Shown piece after piece: positions 34,934-46,800 of a DNA stretch of 64,000 nt; the first letter of the stretch is position 1, and each line of letters opens with the position of its first letter. This DNA comes from Lachnospiraceae bacterium. Its GTDB lineage: Bacteria > Bacillota > Clostridia > Lachnospirales > Lachnospiraceae. Under the pieces are notes generated by a model. The model was not told the origin of the DNA, made no database searches, and worked only from the letters and a program-made list of their open reading frames with translations. The translations under genes were made by a program, and so were the position numbers. Location of the stretch: contig CAJTCE010000019.1 in assembly GCA_910574745.1 (NCBI GenBank), forward strand, positions 1,203-65,202. Reading direction: 5' to 3'.

Positions 34934-35956
34934 CTAAAATTTCTCCCCCAACTTATTCTTTATGTAATCCGCCAGCTGGCTATAGGTCAGCCTTTGGGCA
35001 TCCTGTGGTATTTCCTTAAAAACAGGAAGGCGGCATTTTATTATCTTTTCCAAAATGTCTTCCTTTTTGGATATTCTAAGCGTCTCTTCAAAGGCCTGTA
35101 CCTTTGCCATTGCAAGGCCGTCGGATTTGTAAATGGTATAGATTTTGTCACAAAGAGAAAATATTCCAAACAGTCCCTGCATCTGATCTCCTAAATCCAG
35201 AATAACTCTTTCATAATCGCTTTTATCCGCAATCGTCTGAATCAGCTGTACCCAGCGATGCTCCTTTACCAGCATAAAATCCTCATAAGAAATCGCAGGC
35301 GGTATATAGTGAAATCCTCCGAACTGTTCTGCCATTCCCGCCAGCTTTAACAGAAATTTATCCGACGGTCCATCCAGAAAATACATTAAGTCCATCAAAT
35401 CCGTGCTGTACTCTCTTTCAAACCAGACAGAAAAGCCGGAAAATACTTCAAAATTGAGATATAATGTCTTTTTTGATTTGGCACACAGACTGCTGTAAGT
35501 CAGGGCAAAAGAAGTCTGCAAGCTTCTTTTTACAGGGGTATAAATGCCGATTACTTCCGCCCTTTTACCCGTTTTGCTCTTTGCTCCGTATAAAGGCCTG
35601 ATGGGCGCTTTCGCCACGGCGCAAATACCCAATACCTTCTTGGCGATAGCTTCGCCGGACTGATACTTGCATACGGCAGGAATCTCTTCATCATTCATAA
35701 AGGAGTCCAGCAATTCCCGCTCCTTTCTGTCTGTTAAAAGAATGGTCTGCTCTGCCAGCTCCTTTAAAGAAAGCTCCCAGCTTTCTTCATCAATGAGCAG
35801 GACCGAGGCGGGTTTGTCTCCGAAAAATCTGATTAATTTTGTCATGTTATCAAATGCCATAATCTGAAAGGGCATTTTATTCTGCCTCTCAAAATAGGCA
35901 GCCAGCTTTTTCACATATTTTTTCTCGGAATCGTAAATTGCTAGAATGTGATCCAT
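34934..35956 (-). CDS. TadZ/CpaE-like protein with degenerate P-loop
   Basis: 340 residues: an N-terminal receiver-like domain (about 1-115) and a C-terminal MinD/ParA-like domain. The position of the deviant Walker A reads GIYTPVKRSLQTSF (137-150) with no glycine-lysine-threonine core, while the later strand VILDLGD is kept. So it probably does not hydrolyse ATP and may act only as a polar localisation or docking factor (inference). It overlaps the prepilin peptidase by 16 bases and is followed directly by tadA. Confidence 0.75.
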   Translation of the reverse strand: MDHILAIYDSEKKYVKKLAAYFERQNKMPFQIMAFDNMTKLIRFFGDKPASVLLIDEESWELSLKELAEQTILLTDRKERELLDSFMNDEEIPAVCKYQSGEAIAKKVLGICAVAKAPIRPLYGAKSKTGKRAEVIGIYTPVKRSLQTSFALTYSSLCAKSKKTLYLNFEVFSGFSVWFEREYSTDLMDLMYFLDGPSDKFLLKLAGMAEQFGGFHYIPPAISYEDFMLVKEHRWVQLIQTIADKSDYERVILDLGDQMQGLFGIFSLCDKIYTIYKSDGLAMAKVQAFEETLRISKKEDILEKIIKCRLPVFKEIPQDAQRLTYSQLADYIKNKLGEKF

Positions 35957-36381
35957 GTGATACCTCCGTGAAGTGTTAGAATTGTCCCGATTAAAACGGG
36001 TAAAGAAAAATGAATATAAAGATTTGATAGAGTAAAATTTTGCCGCTTTAAAAATGCAGCAAAAATTTTGATAACCGAGCAGACGGCACCTGCCATTAAA
36101 GCGGTAATAAATATATTAACCGTCGGTTCCAGTCCCAGAAACAATCCGATTACCGCAAAAAGCTTTACGTCTCCTCCGCCAAAAGCCCCTATTAAAAACA
36201 GCGGATAGAGAGCAAGGACAATAACTATACTATCAGTTATAAATACATACCATATGTCACAACTGCAAATACGGTAAATTAATCCCGCCGTATAGCCTGC
36301 CAATATTAGCAGGTTGGGAATCCGGCATCTGTAAAAGTCCATAAAAAGAGCCGCCGCCAGTATGCCATACAAAAGAAACAT
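35941..36381 (-). CDS. A24-family prepilin peptidase, second copy
   Basis: 146 residues with about five membrane helices. Catalytic aspartates: D in ALFMDFYRCRIPN (DxxxxxIPN type) and D in FGGGDVKLF (GxGD). The start at 36381 follows CAGGAG by 7 bases; the long open frame upstream of it runs through the promoter region and is not expected to be translated. It is the first gene of the Tad operon. Confidence 0.82.
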   Translation of the reverse strand: MFLLYGILAAALFMDFYRCRIPNLLILAGYTAGLIYRICSCDIWYVFITDSIVIVLALYPLFLIGAFGGGDVKLFAVIGLFLGLEPTVNIFITALMAGAVCSVIKIFAAFLKRQNFTLSNLYIHFSLPVLIGTILTLHGGITWITF

Positions 36382-36421
36382 ACCAAAACTCCTGTCAATT
36401 AAAAATGTATTTGGAAAACCT

Positions 36422-36485
36422 GTCCGATTCGGACTTAAGATTTGTTTGTAAAATGGATTATAGTATAGTATTTTCCTTCTGTAAA
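36422..36485 (-). promoter_or_regulatory. SigA-type promoter of the Tad operon with a 13-base palindrome
   Basis: On the minus strand TTTACA (36480-36485) and a perfect TATAAT (36457-36462) are 17 bases apart. Downstream of it, GTCCGATTCGGAC (36422-36434) is a palindrome in the early transcript and may be a repressor site. The first gene begins at 36381. Confidence 0.75.
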
Positions 36486-36530
36486 TACCTTTGACGAAAA
36501 AAGAATTTTTTTGTGAAACTTGTATACTTT

Positions 36531-36839
36531 TTAGATTAAAAGAATGCCATAGAGCAGGAAAACCCCCGGAATTCCAAGGATTGCGCATGTCAATATACTA
36601 ATGGGCCCAACACCTACCGCCAAGGAAATTCCACAGAGACTTAAAATATAATTTCCCAGACAAATCATTCCTACCCCTCCTGCGGCCCTGATCAAAATTC
36701 CGGTAAGTATGGACATTTTTCTCTTCATATAAGAAATCAGACACACTATAATGCAGGCTGCGATAATAATTACCGCGCCCGTTACTTCTCCCTCGCTCAT
36801 TTTAAAGTTCTGCATCAGCCACAATTTTATTTCGTTCAT
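36531..36839 (-). CDS. BofA-like (pro-sigma-K processing inhibitor) membrane protein
   Basis: 102 residues with three membrane helices. The C-terminus (GISLAVGVGPISILTCAILGIPGVFLLYG) matches the BofA pattern that ends in LGIPGV. BofA holds the SpoIVFB protease silent in the forespore-mother cell checkpoint of sporulation, so the host is probably spore-forming. No strong ribosome site precedes the start. A DUF2508 gene (YaaL in Bacillus, next to bofA there) lies directly upstream but on the other strand, which supports the assignment. Confidence 0.75.
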   Translation of the reverse strand: MNEIKLWLMQNFKMSEGEVTGAVIIIAACIIVCLISYMKRKMSILTGILIRAAGGVGMICLGNYILSLCGISLAVGVGPISILTCAILGIPGVFLLYGILLI

Positions 36840-36979
36840 GATTTACCCGGTATTTTAAATTGTTTTGCTAAATTATATGTATACCTGCATTATTTCATTC
36901 CCAAAACATAGAATAATATAAGCAGGTGTATTTTTTCCTCTTTTGGGAAATACTGTATGTAGAGCTTTTGGAGGTGGCA

Positions 36980-37288
36980 ATGAAACAGTTAATAAAACCT
37001 TTCTTTGCAATAAAAAAAGAAACCGACGAATCGGTTTGCTTAAATATGCAAAAACAGCGGTTACTTGAAGATATGGAAATAACAAGAAAAGCTATGGAAA
37101 CCGCTTATTCCAATTTTGATAACGTAACAGATCCGGACTTAATCGACTGCTATATTTACGAAGTAAATTCCGTTATGAAGCGTTACAAATTTTTAATGGA
37201 ACAGGCGGAAAAATTGAATTTACCGCCTGATTCCGGGATTAAAGATTCTTTATGCGAAAAAGCCCCTGCTACCTCTTCCTTCGTCTAG
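36980..37288 (+). CDS. DUF2508 (YaaL-like) protein
   Basis: 102 residues, helical. The DPDLIDCYIYEVNSVMKRYKF segment is the core of the DUF2508/YaaL family; function unknown. The start at 36980 is chosen because TGGAGGTG precedes it. In Bacillus this gene lies between recR and bofA; here it faces the bofA-like gene with 140 bases between, so the pair is kept but the direction is inverted. Its 3' end overlaps the convergent fliS by 39 bases. Confidence 0.8.
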   Translation: MKQLIKPFFAIKKETDESVCLNMQKQRLLEDMEITRKAMETAYSNFDNVTDPDLIDCYIYEVNSVMKRYKFLMEQAEKLNLPPDSGIKDSLCEKAPATSSFV

Positions 37289-37726
37289 ATTAACCGACAA
37301 ATCGTTTTTGGAATATGTCAGTCCGGCATAAACCGTCTGGGCATTATCCATTACCGGGGCGCTGTGGTCTTCCTTGCTTACGGTATCATAAGCGCTGTGA
37401 AGTCTTTTCATAATTTTTTCGCTTTCGTTTAAGGGCTTTTCCTCCCCATGTATATCCGCCTCAACCAACAACTTATTAATATAAATGTACAAGCTTAATA
37501 AGGAAGAAGCCGGCTCATAATTGTAATTGAGAGAAGCCATAAGCTCCTTTAAGCAACCTCTTGCCCTCTGGATATTTAAACAGAAGGTTTTTAAATCCTG
37601 ATCCTTCAAATCGTCCTTTGCGTCCCCGATATATGTTAAAAACATCTCGTATAAAATAACTACCAGTTCCGACTTATTCGCCTGGGTAATCCTTAATGCA
37701 AACTGCTGCTTCAACTCATCCTTCAT
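37250..37726 (-). CDS. fliS: Flagellin-specific chaperone FliS
   Basis: 158 residues, a four-helix bundle: SELVVILYEMFLTYIGDAKDDL and LMASLNYNYEPASSLLSLYIYINKLLVEADIHG match FliS. It binds the flagellin C-terminus in the cytoplasm and hands it to the export gate. It lies 9 bases after the flagellin gene and is co-transcribed with it. A C-terminal extension of about 30 residues is uncommon. Confidence 0.88.
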   Translation of the reverse strand: MKDELKQQFALRITQANKSELVVILYEMFLTYIGDAKDDLKDQDLKTFCLNIQRARGCLKELMASLNYNYEPASSLLSLYIYINKLLVEADIHGEEKPLNESEKIMKRLHSAYDTVSKEDHSAPVMDNAQTVYAGLTYSKNDLSVNLDEGRGSRGFFA

Positions 37727-37735
37727 CTCTTACAC

Positions 37736-38845
37736 CTACTGTAATAACTGCAAAACCTGCTGAGGTCTTTCGTTTGCCTGTGCTAACATTGAAACGCCTG
37801 CCTGAGTCAGTACCTGAAGATTGGTATACTCTGTCATTTCCTCTGCCATATCCGTATCCATAATACGTGAATATGCGCCTGTCATATTCTCATTGGTCAG
37901 ATCCAGACTTGCCGTTGTATGCTCTAAACGGTTCTGATATGCACCTAAGCGGGCACGGATTTTTGAAATATAGGAATTGGCATTTTTTGTCTGTTCTATG
38001 GCTTTTACAGAGCTTTCCTTTGTAGTAAGGTCCACCTTATCAAGTCCGAGAGCCTCCAATGAAATCTCCGGAATACGGATTTCCATTACTTCTCCCTCAT
38101 TGGCGCCTATCTGTATTCTCATAGCGCCTAATCCGGTCAAATCCAAAACAACATTGGCAGCGCCTGTTAAGGTTTCATCCAATGAAAAGCTGACTTCAAA
38201 GCTGTCTGCCGCTGTAACCGTTACCCTATTTCCCTCATAGGTAATATGGGAATCCGGCGGAAATGCATCTGTGCCGCCTGTCAGTAATGTAACGGAACCG
38301 TCTACTAAATTGCCTTCCGCATCGTATGTAGGGTTGATCGCAGTAACAGTATATTTTCCTACGGTAACCTCATCAGAATAATAGGTTACTTTTACACCCT
38401 TTGTATTTGTAAATCCTTTTAAATCACAGTCTCCGTTTAACAGCTTTTTGCCATTAAATTCTGTATCACTTGCAATTCTGTCGATTTCTTCCTTTAACTG
38501 AACGATTTCCATTTCAATCATTTCACGTTCTTTTTCGGTATTGGTCCCGTTAGCGGATTGTACTGCCAGTTCGCTCATACGCTGGATCATATCCTGCATT
38601 TCCTGCATGGTGCCTTCTGCCGTTTGAACAACAGAAACGCCGTCGGAAGCATTCTGGGACGCATTGCTTAAACCACGCAGCTGCATATTCATTCTTTTTG
38701 CAATGGCAAGCCCTGAAGGGTTGTCTTTTGCACTGTTGATTTTGTAACCTGTAGATAACCTCTCCGATGAGGTGCTTAATCTGTCGTCGTTTTTTCCCAA
38801 TGCCTTATTTGCCAGCATAGCAGAAATATTATAGTTAATTCTCAT
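37736..38845 (-). CDS. hag: Flagellin
   Basis: 369 residues. The N-terminal D0/D1 region (MRINYNISAMLANKALGKND, SSERLSTGYKINSAKDNPSGLAI) and the C-terminal D1/D0 region (RARLGAYQNRLEHTTASLDL, ending MLAQANERPQQVLQLLQ) are typical; the middle (about 160-270) is the variable surface domain. The start at 38845 follows AGGAGG. It overlaps the preceding DUF6240 gene by 11 bases, and FliS follows, so a single sigma-28-type transcript should carry all three. No other flagellar genes are in the window. Confidence 0.95.
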   Translation of the reverse strand: MRINYNISAMLANKALGKNDDRLSTSSERLSTGYKINSAKDNPSGLAIAKRMNMQLRGLSNASQNASDGVSVVQTAEGTMQEMQDMIQRMSELAVQSANGTNTEKEREMIEMEIVQLKEEIDRIASDTEFNGKKLLNGDCDLKGFTNTKGVKVTYYSDEVTVGKYTVTAINPTYDAEGNLVDGSVTLLTGGTDAFPPDSHITYEGNRVTVTAADSFEVSFSLDETLTGAANVVLDLTGLGAMRIQIGANEGEVMEIRIPEISLEALGLDKVDLTTKESSVKAIEQTKNANSYISKIRARLGAYQNRLEHTTASLDLTNENMTGAYSRIMDTDMAEEMTEYTNLQVLTQAGVSMLAQANERPQQVLQLLQ

Positions 38846-41800
38846 TTCCTGTAACCTCCTGTTCCATTGTATGGATAAATGCTTTTGCCACCTGATATAA
38901 AAGACTGGTAGAGGTCTGCTTTTCCCCAGATCCTGCCGTAATAAATGCATCTATATTCAAGGTTTCACTCTGTACACAAGTTATATCGGCTTCTTTTCCG
39001 GTTTTCGCCAGTATTTCTTTTGCACATTTCCCGGCAATTGCGTTATATTTTTCCAAATCCTTAAAATCAGACAGAGCGATCAGCCCTTCCACAGTGCCGT
39101 CTGCCACAACGAAGGATGCGCCGACTTTGCCGTTTTCCGTTCCCTTATAGTCTATGGAAACCTTTCCCTGGCCCTTTCCATTTACAATTTGTACATGAAG
39201 CATGGTCCACTCATCTGAAATGCGCACCGGAACATAATAATTTTCGGATTTTGCGTGTTTGTTTAAAAGCTCTACCTGCCTTGTATACAACGCCATGGAT
39301 CTGACGTCGATATGGCTGCCGCTTTCCTCCGCCCGGTTATTTAAGATTTCTTTGGCTTCCTTTGTCAGATCCTCATAAGCCTCTTTAACCGCTTCCTCTC
39401 CCTCAGACATGGATTCTGTTATGTTGTCCAGCTTTTTGCGGAAATCCTTTTCTTTATCTCCAGACCTTGAAATCCCCAGTAAATCTTCAAACAGACTTCC
39501 CCCAGAAGCAATTGCCTCCTCTGTGAGCAGATTATTTACTGTCACGGGAATCTCATTCTCCAAAAGCGCGTTAAAGCGTTCCTCCGAAACCATTCCCATA
39601 CCGCGGAGCTGCTCTATATCTTCATAAATAAAATCATTCTCCGCTTCTTTTCCGCCTTCACCTAAATCGTCAGCCAGACTTCCCGCACGGTTCTTAAAGT
39701 AGTTCAGTATCTGATCTGAAATCGAAGTCCCCTGCTTCTCAAGATCGGAAAGCAAACCGAAAGCGTCGTCAATTTTTGCGTCTACATAGCCTTTTTTACG
39801 GGTTCTGACCGCGCCTAAAAGATTTTCCAGATTCAGGTTTTGTTTGTTGGAAACAACAGCACCGATGGCGGCTCCGTCTCCTTTTTCAATTTGTCTTAAA
39901 AGACGGTAGATACCGATATAAGCCTCCTTTTCCTCCGCGCTGATTTCCTGATTTTTCTCCAGACGATGTAAATATTTACTGTATTTCTCCATATCCTCGG
40001 TTTCACTTTTCTGAGAGGAGAAATAATCGGACAAAGCGTCCAGATTCATTTCCATAGGATTGACGCCTTCCCGTATCATGCGAAGGGTCTTTTCCGGCGT
40101 CATCCGGGAAAGCACTCTGTTTAACATAGCGTCCGCTTCTTTAACCGCATTGATATTTTCCTCGGTAATTTCCATGCTGTTATAGCCCAGAATCCTTACA
40201 GCCCTTCTGTTATCCGGCGTAACCTCCATGGAATTCTCCCGTAAAAGCTCATCTATATTACGGAATGCCGTTTTGATCGAATCTCCCAAATCTGCCCTCG
40301 GCGCCGTCATGAGAGCCTCGTAGGTTTCTCCCGCTCTGGTATAAACAGATGCAAGATTTTTACCTGTTTCATAAACCCTTTCAAGAGTAAAGCAGCCCTT
40401 CATCATCCATGCTTCCTGTACGGAAACACCGATTGTCGCCGCCGGCATGGATTTTATTTCTTCTGTTTTTTCATTAATATCCGCAAGCTCTGTGGAATGG
40501 AAGACACTTTCCTCTTTTTCCAATAAATTCAGCAATTTATTTAAAGGCTCCAATTCAATATGAATACCCTGCTTCATCAGTTTCAAATTGGCCTGGGCGC
40601 TCATATGGCGCTGAACTTCCAAAAGCTGTTTTTTAGCGGCAATGAATTGACGGTTCTGCCCTGCATCTAAAATCTCTGTATTCCGAACCTCTTCGGATCG
40701 CGCTTTATCATTTCCTTTAGCGGAAACAACCATATTTCCAATTTGGAACAGATGGAATAAAGTCAGGGATTTGCCGGATCTTATTGCCGTCATCAGATCG
40801 TCTTCTGTCAATGCCTTGGTTTTGTCGCTGATTTCCTGAGCTTTTTCAATATAACCTTTATTCTCTTCTTTGTATCCTTCTCCCACAAAAAGATCCGCAT
40901 CCTTGGCGGATAATCCTACAGAAATAGCATCTGCGGCTGCTAAAGCGGCCTCCTCGGGCTTCATAGGAAAGGTAAAGGTATTAAGCTGTTCTAAACGAAA
41001 CAGATTCTCCTCCGTAAGGGGAAGTCCTTTTTCCAAAAGCCAGCGGGCATTTCCCATGGTTTCTTCATTCACTTCAAGACCTGCGCTTGTAATAACCTTT
41101 TTGATTTGTTCATCCATAGCGGAAAGGTCTTCTACGGTTCCTTTTTTTGCCAGATAACCTTCCGCTCCCGCCCCGAAATAACCGGCGGGCTGGGCCGCAG
41201 CATTCTTTACGCCTGCATAAGAAGCTTTATAAAGGGCATCAATCGTAGGCTCTAAATCGTTTTCCAACAGATACTTTTTGGCACCGTCAGATAGCTCCGT
41301 AATATGGGAGGCCTTTTCTATTTCATTATAACAATCCTTTACATTTTTCTCTGTTACCGGCAGGTTTTTTGCCTCCAGGGCATGAGCGATGGCTGCGGCA
41401 TATGCTTCATTCCCCGCCGCTTCTTTTAACGCGGCGGAATCCAGATTATCCGTATATCCCACAATATGTACTCCCGCACGGGCAAGGGTTACTTTAATCT
41501 CGTCAATAACCGTTACCATTTCTCCCGGCTCATAATCTCCGGGATTTCCCCCGTTTTCCTGAAGCTTTTTGTAATCTTCATCGGAAAGGGTATTGGACAT
41601 GACAACCATAAAATCTTTGCTGTTTTTGGCATCATAAAAGGATGCTTCATCCATCAGGGCGCTTTCTTTATCTTTGTTTTCCCTATACGCCTGATTTCCC
41701 ACTACAGAAGATGAACCATCCCAGCGAAAACTGCCGGAAACAGATGTGGCATCCTTAACACCTTTGTCATTTCCGCCGTAGCTTCCGTAATTTCCTTTAA

Positions 41801-41849
41801 CCTGTGTATTTTCTTTGTACTGCTCAGTTTGATTTATTGCTATATTCAT
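38835..41849 (-). CDS. DUF6240-type large flagellar-associated protein
   Basis: 1004 residues, highly charged and helical, without signal peptide or membrane helices. It resembles the DUF6240 family of Lachnospiraceae, whose function is unknown. The last about 150 residues (VEGLIALSDFKDLEKYN, then ADITCVQSETLNIDAFI) are more compact and recall the C-terminal domain of hook-length proteins such as FliK. It is the first gene after the sigma-28-type promoter and is translated into flagellin by an 11-base overlap, which ties it to the filament. The start follows GGAGGA. Confidence 0.72.
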   Translation of the reverse strand: MNIAINQTEQYKENTQVKGNYGSYGGNDKGVKDATSVSGSFRWDGSSSVVGNQAYRENKDKESALMDEASFYDAKNSKDFMVVMSNTLSDEDYKKLQENGGNPGDYEPGEMVTVIDEIKVTLARAGVHIVGYTDNLDSAALKEAAGNEAYAAAIAHALEAKNLPVTEKNVKDCYNEIEKASHITELSDGAKKYLLENDLEPTIDALYKASYAGVKNAAAQPAGYFGAGAEGYLAKKGTVEDLSAMDEQIKKVITSAGLEVNEETMGNARWLLEKGLPLTEENLFRLEQLNTFTFPMKPEEAALAAADAISVGLSAKDADLFVGEGYKEENKGYIEKAQEISDKTKALTEDDLMTAIRSGKSLTLFHLFQIGNMVVSAKGNDKARSEEVRNTEILDAGQNRQFIAAKKQLLEVQRHMSAQANLKLMKQGIHIELEPLNKLLNLLEKEESVFHSTELADINEKTEEIKSMPAATIGVSVQEAWMMKGCFTLERVYETGKNLASVYTRAGETYEALMTAPRADLGDSIKTAFRNIDELLRENSMEVTPDNRRAVRILGYNSMEITEENINAVKEADAMLNRVLSRMTPEKTLRMIREGVNPMEMNLDALSDYFSSQKSETEDMEKYSKYLHRLEKNQEISAEEKEAYIGIYRLLRQIEKGDGAAIGAVVSNKQNLNLENLLGAVRTRKKGYVDAKIDDAFGLLSDLEKQGTSISDQILNYFKNRAGSLADDLGEGGKEAENDFIYEDIEQLRGMGMVSEERFNALLENEIPVTVNNLLTEEAIASGGSLFEDLLGISRSGDKEKDFRKKLDNITESMSEGEEAVKEAYEDLTKEAKEILNNRAEESGSHIDVRSMALYTRQVELLNKHAKSENYYVPVRISDEWTMLHVQIVNGKGQGKVSIDYKGTENGKVGASFVVADGTVEGLIALSDFKDLEKYNAIAGKCAKEILAKTGKEADITCVQSETLNIDAFITAGSGEKQTSTSLLYQVAKAFIHTMEQEVTGNEN

Positions 41850-41866
41850 ATTGCGTTCCTCCGTCC

Positions 41867-41897
41867 AAAAAAGGGCGAATGCAAAAAGCATTCACCC
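41867..41897 (-). terminator. glgB terminator hairpin inside the flagellar promoter region
   Basis: GGGCGAATGC (41873-41882) pairs with GCATTCACCC (41888-41897) around an A5 loop (one G-U pair), followed on the minus strand by TTTTTT (41867-41872). It is placed for glgB, whose stop lies 41 bases upstream. It also sits where the sigma-28-type promoter starts its transcript. Confidence 0.75.
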
Positions 41898-41900
41898 TAT

Positions 41901-41927
41901 ATTTCGGCATTTTAAAGGATTCCGTTA
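41901..41927 (-). promoter_or_regulatory. Sigma-28 (SigD/FliA)-type promoter for the DUF6240-flagellin-fliS operon
   Basis: On the minus strand TAAC (41924-41927), 15 bases, then GCCGAAAT (41901-41908) match the sigma-28 consensus TAAA-N15-GCCGATAA at most positions. The expected start point, about 41894, lies inside the glgB terminator. The flagellar function of the genes supports the match. Confidence 0.7.
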
Positions 41928-41937
41928 ACCCTTATTG

Positions 41938-43851
<1,914 letters not shown>

Positions 43852-43874
43852 AATTCTTTATCCCTTCCCTCATT

Positions 43875-46800
43875 TTATTTTAAAAAATCTTTTTCCCTTA
43901 ATACAATCATATCTTCATCATCATACCGTTTCGCCAGCAATACATCCATAAAATGGGAAATATTTTTTCTCTCGGCATTTTTGATAGCTTCATCCACAAT
44001 GCCCCTGACTTCATCTACGGTAACAGCATGATCATTGGTCTGCATTTCGGAAATCCTTGTATACAACGCCAGAATACCCATATCGTCAATGGAGTATTCC
44101 TTTTCATTGGCATACTCTTTTCCATAATTTACCAGCCCGTTATTATCCAAGGCCGCAATGTCAATCCTAAGGTCAAAAAACTGTCTCGGCATATTGGCTT
44201 TAAGCAGCAGATTATCCAGCTCTCTCTTGGTATCCTCCATAATAACCAGAATACCGCCATCCCTCTTTTTCTTTAAATATTCTCCTAAGGAAAGCAGCGT
44301 CATATCGTCCAGTTTGCCCGCCTGTTCCACGATTAAGGCGCCATTGGAAAGATTATTTAAGGTTGATTCTATACTTTTACTGTTTAAAATCTCGCCGGTA
44401 ATTTTTGCTACTTTGCCGGAAAAGCTGTCATAGTGAACGGAAAGCACTTTAACCAGGTTTTTTGCCACCGTCAGGGTCCCCGTACCTTTTTCTCCGGTAA
44501 CTAATACATTGCCGATGCAGGGGCTTAAGCTGATATTGTCAATGGCATTTGCCACTTCCTCCTGAACCTGCTTGGTCTGTGCGATGGAACCGAACATTTC
44601 CTTTTCATCTCTTGTAAGAGATCTTCTTATAGGCAGCGTCTTTTGCTTTTCCCTTGTAGCAGAAGATATCTTGGGCGTCTCTACCTTTTGAGGTTCAGGC
44701 TCTTCCGATAAATCCGTAATAATAAATCCGGTATCCGCTTTTAGAGGACTTACCGCTTTTTTCTCGGATTCCGCCAGAGCATCCATTACCATCTTTTCCA
44801 AAGATTTGTCAAATTCTTCGGTATGGGTTCCCGGTCTGGGCGGCTCTTCTTTTACTTCTTCTATAACCGGAGCATCATTCCCCATGGGACTTTCTTCTTC
44901 CGATTCTTCGAAAGGAACAAAGGAGCTTTCTTTCTCCGGTTCTTCGAAAGGAACAAAGGGGCTTTCTTTCTCCTGTTCTTTGAAAGGAACAAAGGAGCTT
45001 TCTTCCTCCGGTTCTTCGAAAGGAACAAAGGAGCTTTCTTCCTCCGGTTCTTTGAAAGGAACAAAGGAGCTTTCTTCCTCCGGTTCTTCGAAAGGAACAA
45101 AGAAATTTTCTCTCTCGGGTTCCGCCACACTTGCAAAAGAACTTCTTTCCGGCTCTTCATTAACAGATTGCATTTCCTGTATTTCTTCTAATTCTTCCAC
45201 ACCGTCATCGGCAGCCTCTTCCTGCTCTGCCAAAGATGATAAGAGCTTTTCTTCCAAGCCGTAAATCTCTGCTGTATTAAATAAAGTCGGATGGGTAACC
45301 GGTTCAACTGCAGGCTTCTCATACTCTGCTGCAAGGTTTTCTTCCTGTACCGTTTGTTCCTCATAACCCGTCTGAAAAGCTTCTTGATTTTCTATAGTTT
45401 GTCCATAGCCCGCTGCAGATACGTCGTGGTCTCTTACAGGTTCTTCATAGCCTGTTGTGAATGTTTCCGGTTCTCTTACGGATTCTTCATAACTTGTTGA
45501 AAATGATTCCAATTCTTCTACAATTTCATTTTCATATTCGGACGAATCCTCTGTTTCCTCATCCATCAGGTAACCGGGATTATTGATAATCGGTTCTTCC
45601 TCTGCTTCCTGCTCGTTAAATACGTTCAAAGAAGGGGCAATCAAATCCAAATCAGCCTGCACGCTGGCCTTGGCCGCCGCATCAAAGTCCTTAAACATAG
45701 GACCTGTCTGTTTTAATACCTTTTGCCGCATTTCCTCTAAACGCTTTGCTTCATTTGCTTTCCGGGTTTCCTCCCATTCAGCCATGATATCATCAAAACT
45801 GAGCTGACCTGTGATCTGCTCATCTACCATTTCCTCTTCGGGCTCTGCTGTATCCGCAGATTCTTCATAAGCCTGTTGGGCAATACCCTCTTCTTGGAAC
45901 AGTCTTTCCTCAGGTAATGCTTCCGCCGCTTCCTGCTCTCTTAAAGAATTAAGTAAATCCTCTTCTGTAATAGGCTCTGTATGTTCTATGGGCCCTAATG
46001 CCTTTACTACTTCGCTTACAACCTCTTTGGTTATGGCAGTATCAATCGGCGAGGGGATAGCATATTCTTTACCTTCCTCGGACTCCCCACTGATACCCAC
46101 ATTGGTATAATCGTTGATGGAATCAACCGGAAGGGCTTTTGTGGCGTCGCTTGCCTCCATATCCTCCTGTTCCATAACCTTCGCCAGGTTCTTTGCCAGT
46201 TCCCTTTGCAGATTGATGGTATTGTATTCGCCCATATCCATGGTCTTAACATGGATATCCAAATCGTCCGGCGTCTTGGCCAGAGGGATGACCGGCATAT
46301 CAATACTTATGTTTTCAGGGTCGAAGTCCTGCTCTTGTGTTTCCTCTTCTTCCTCCTGCTCCTCCAGCTCCAATTCTTGATTTACACTTTTGGAAGGAAT
46401 TCTCATAGTCGGCGCATTGGAAGGCTCTACAGATTTTATCTGAATAGGCATGGAGGGAATGGTATCCATGGTTACCGGCTCTTTGATTTCCTCCTGCACA
46501 GACTCTTTTTCTTCTTTTACAGAAGGAGTCTGCTTCTCCTCGGTATTCTTGACCACATAAGCATTAGCGCTGGACTGGAATCTTTTATCGTATTTCTCCC
46601 GCTGTGTGGGAGTCAAGGGCACGTGAAGCATTTTTAACTCCATGGCTTTGATCACATATTTTCCTTCCCCAAACCAGAGAATCAGTTCATCACATTCTTC
46701 CACGCAGCGTGTGGCAAGTCCGATTCTATGATAAAGGTAAGCCAGCTCATAAGCCCACTTCTCTCTGTAATCACGCTTTTTGTATTCTTCCAAAACGGCA

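Noticed and set aside
36382-36588. N-terminal extension of the second prepilin peptidase
   Set aside because: The extension lacks family features and passes through a strong SigA-type promoter; the start at 36381 has a proper ribosome site.
44887-45114. Regular 36-bp repeats suggesting a CRISPR array
   Set aside because: The repeats are head to tail without spacers and continue the reading frame of a protein, giving 12-residue units.
44823-45191. Long plus-strand frame with repeated arginine/phenylalanine-rich peptide
   Set aside because: It is the antisense shadow of the repeat region of the large AAA-like gene; no ribosome site.
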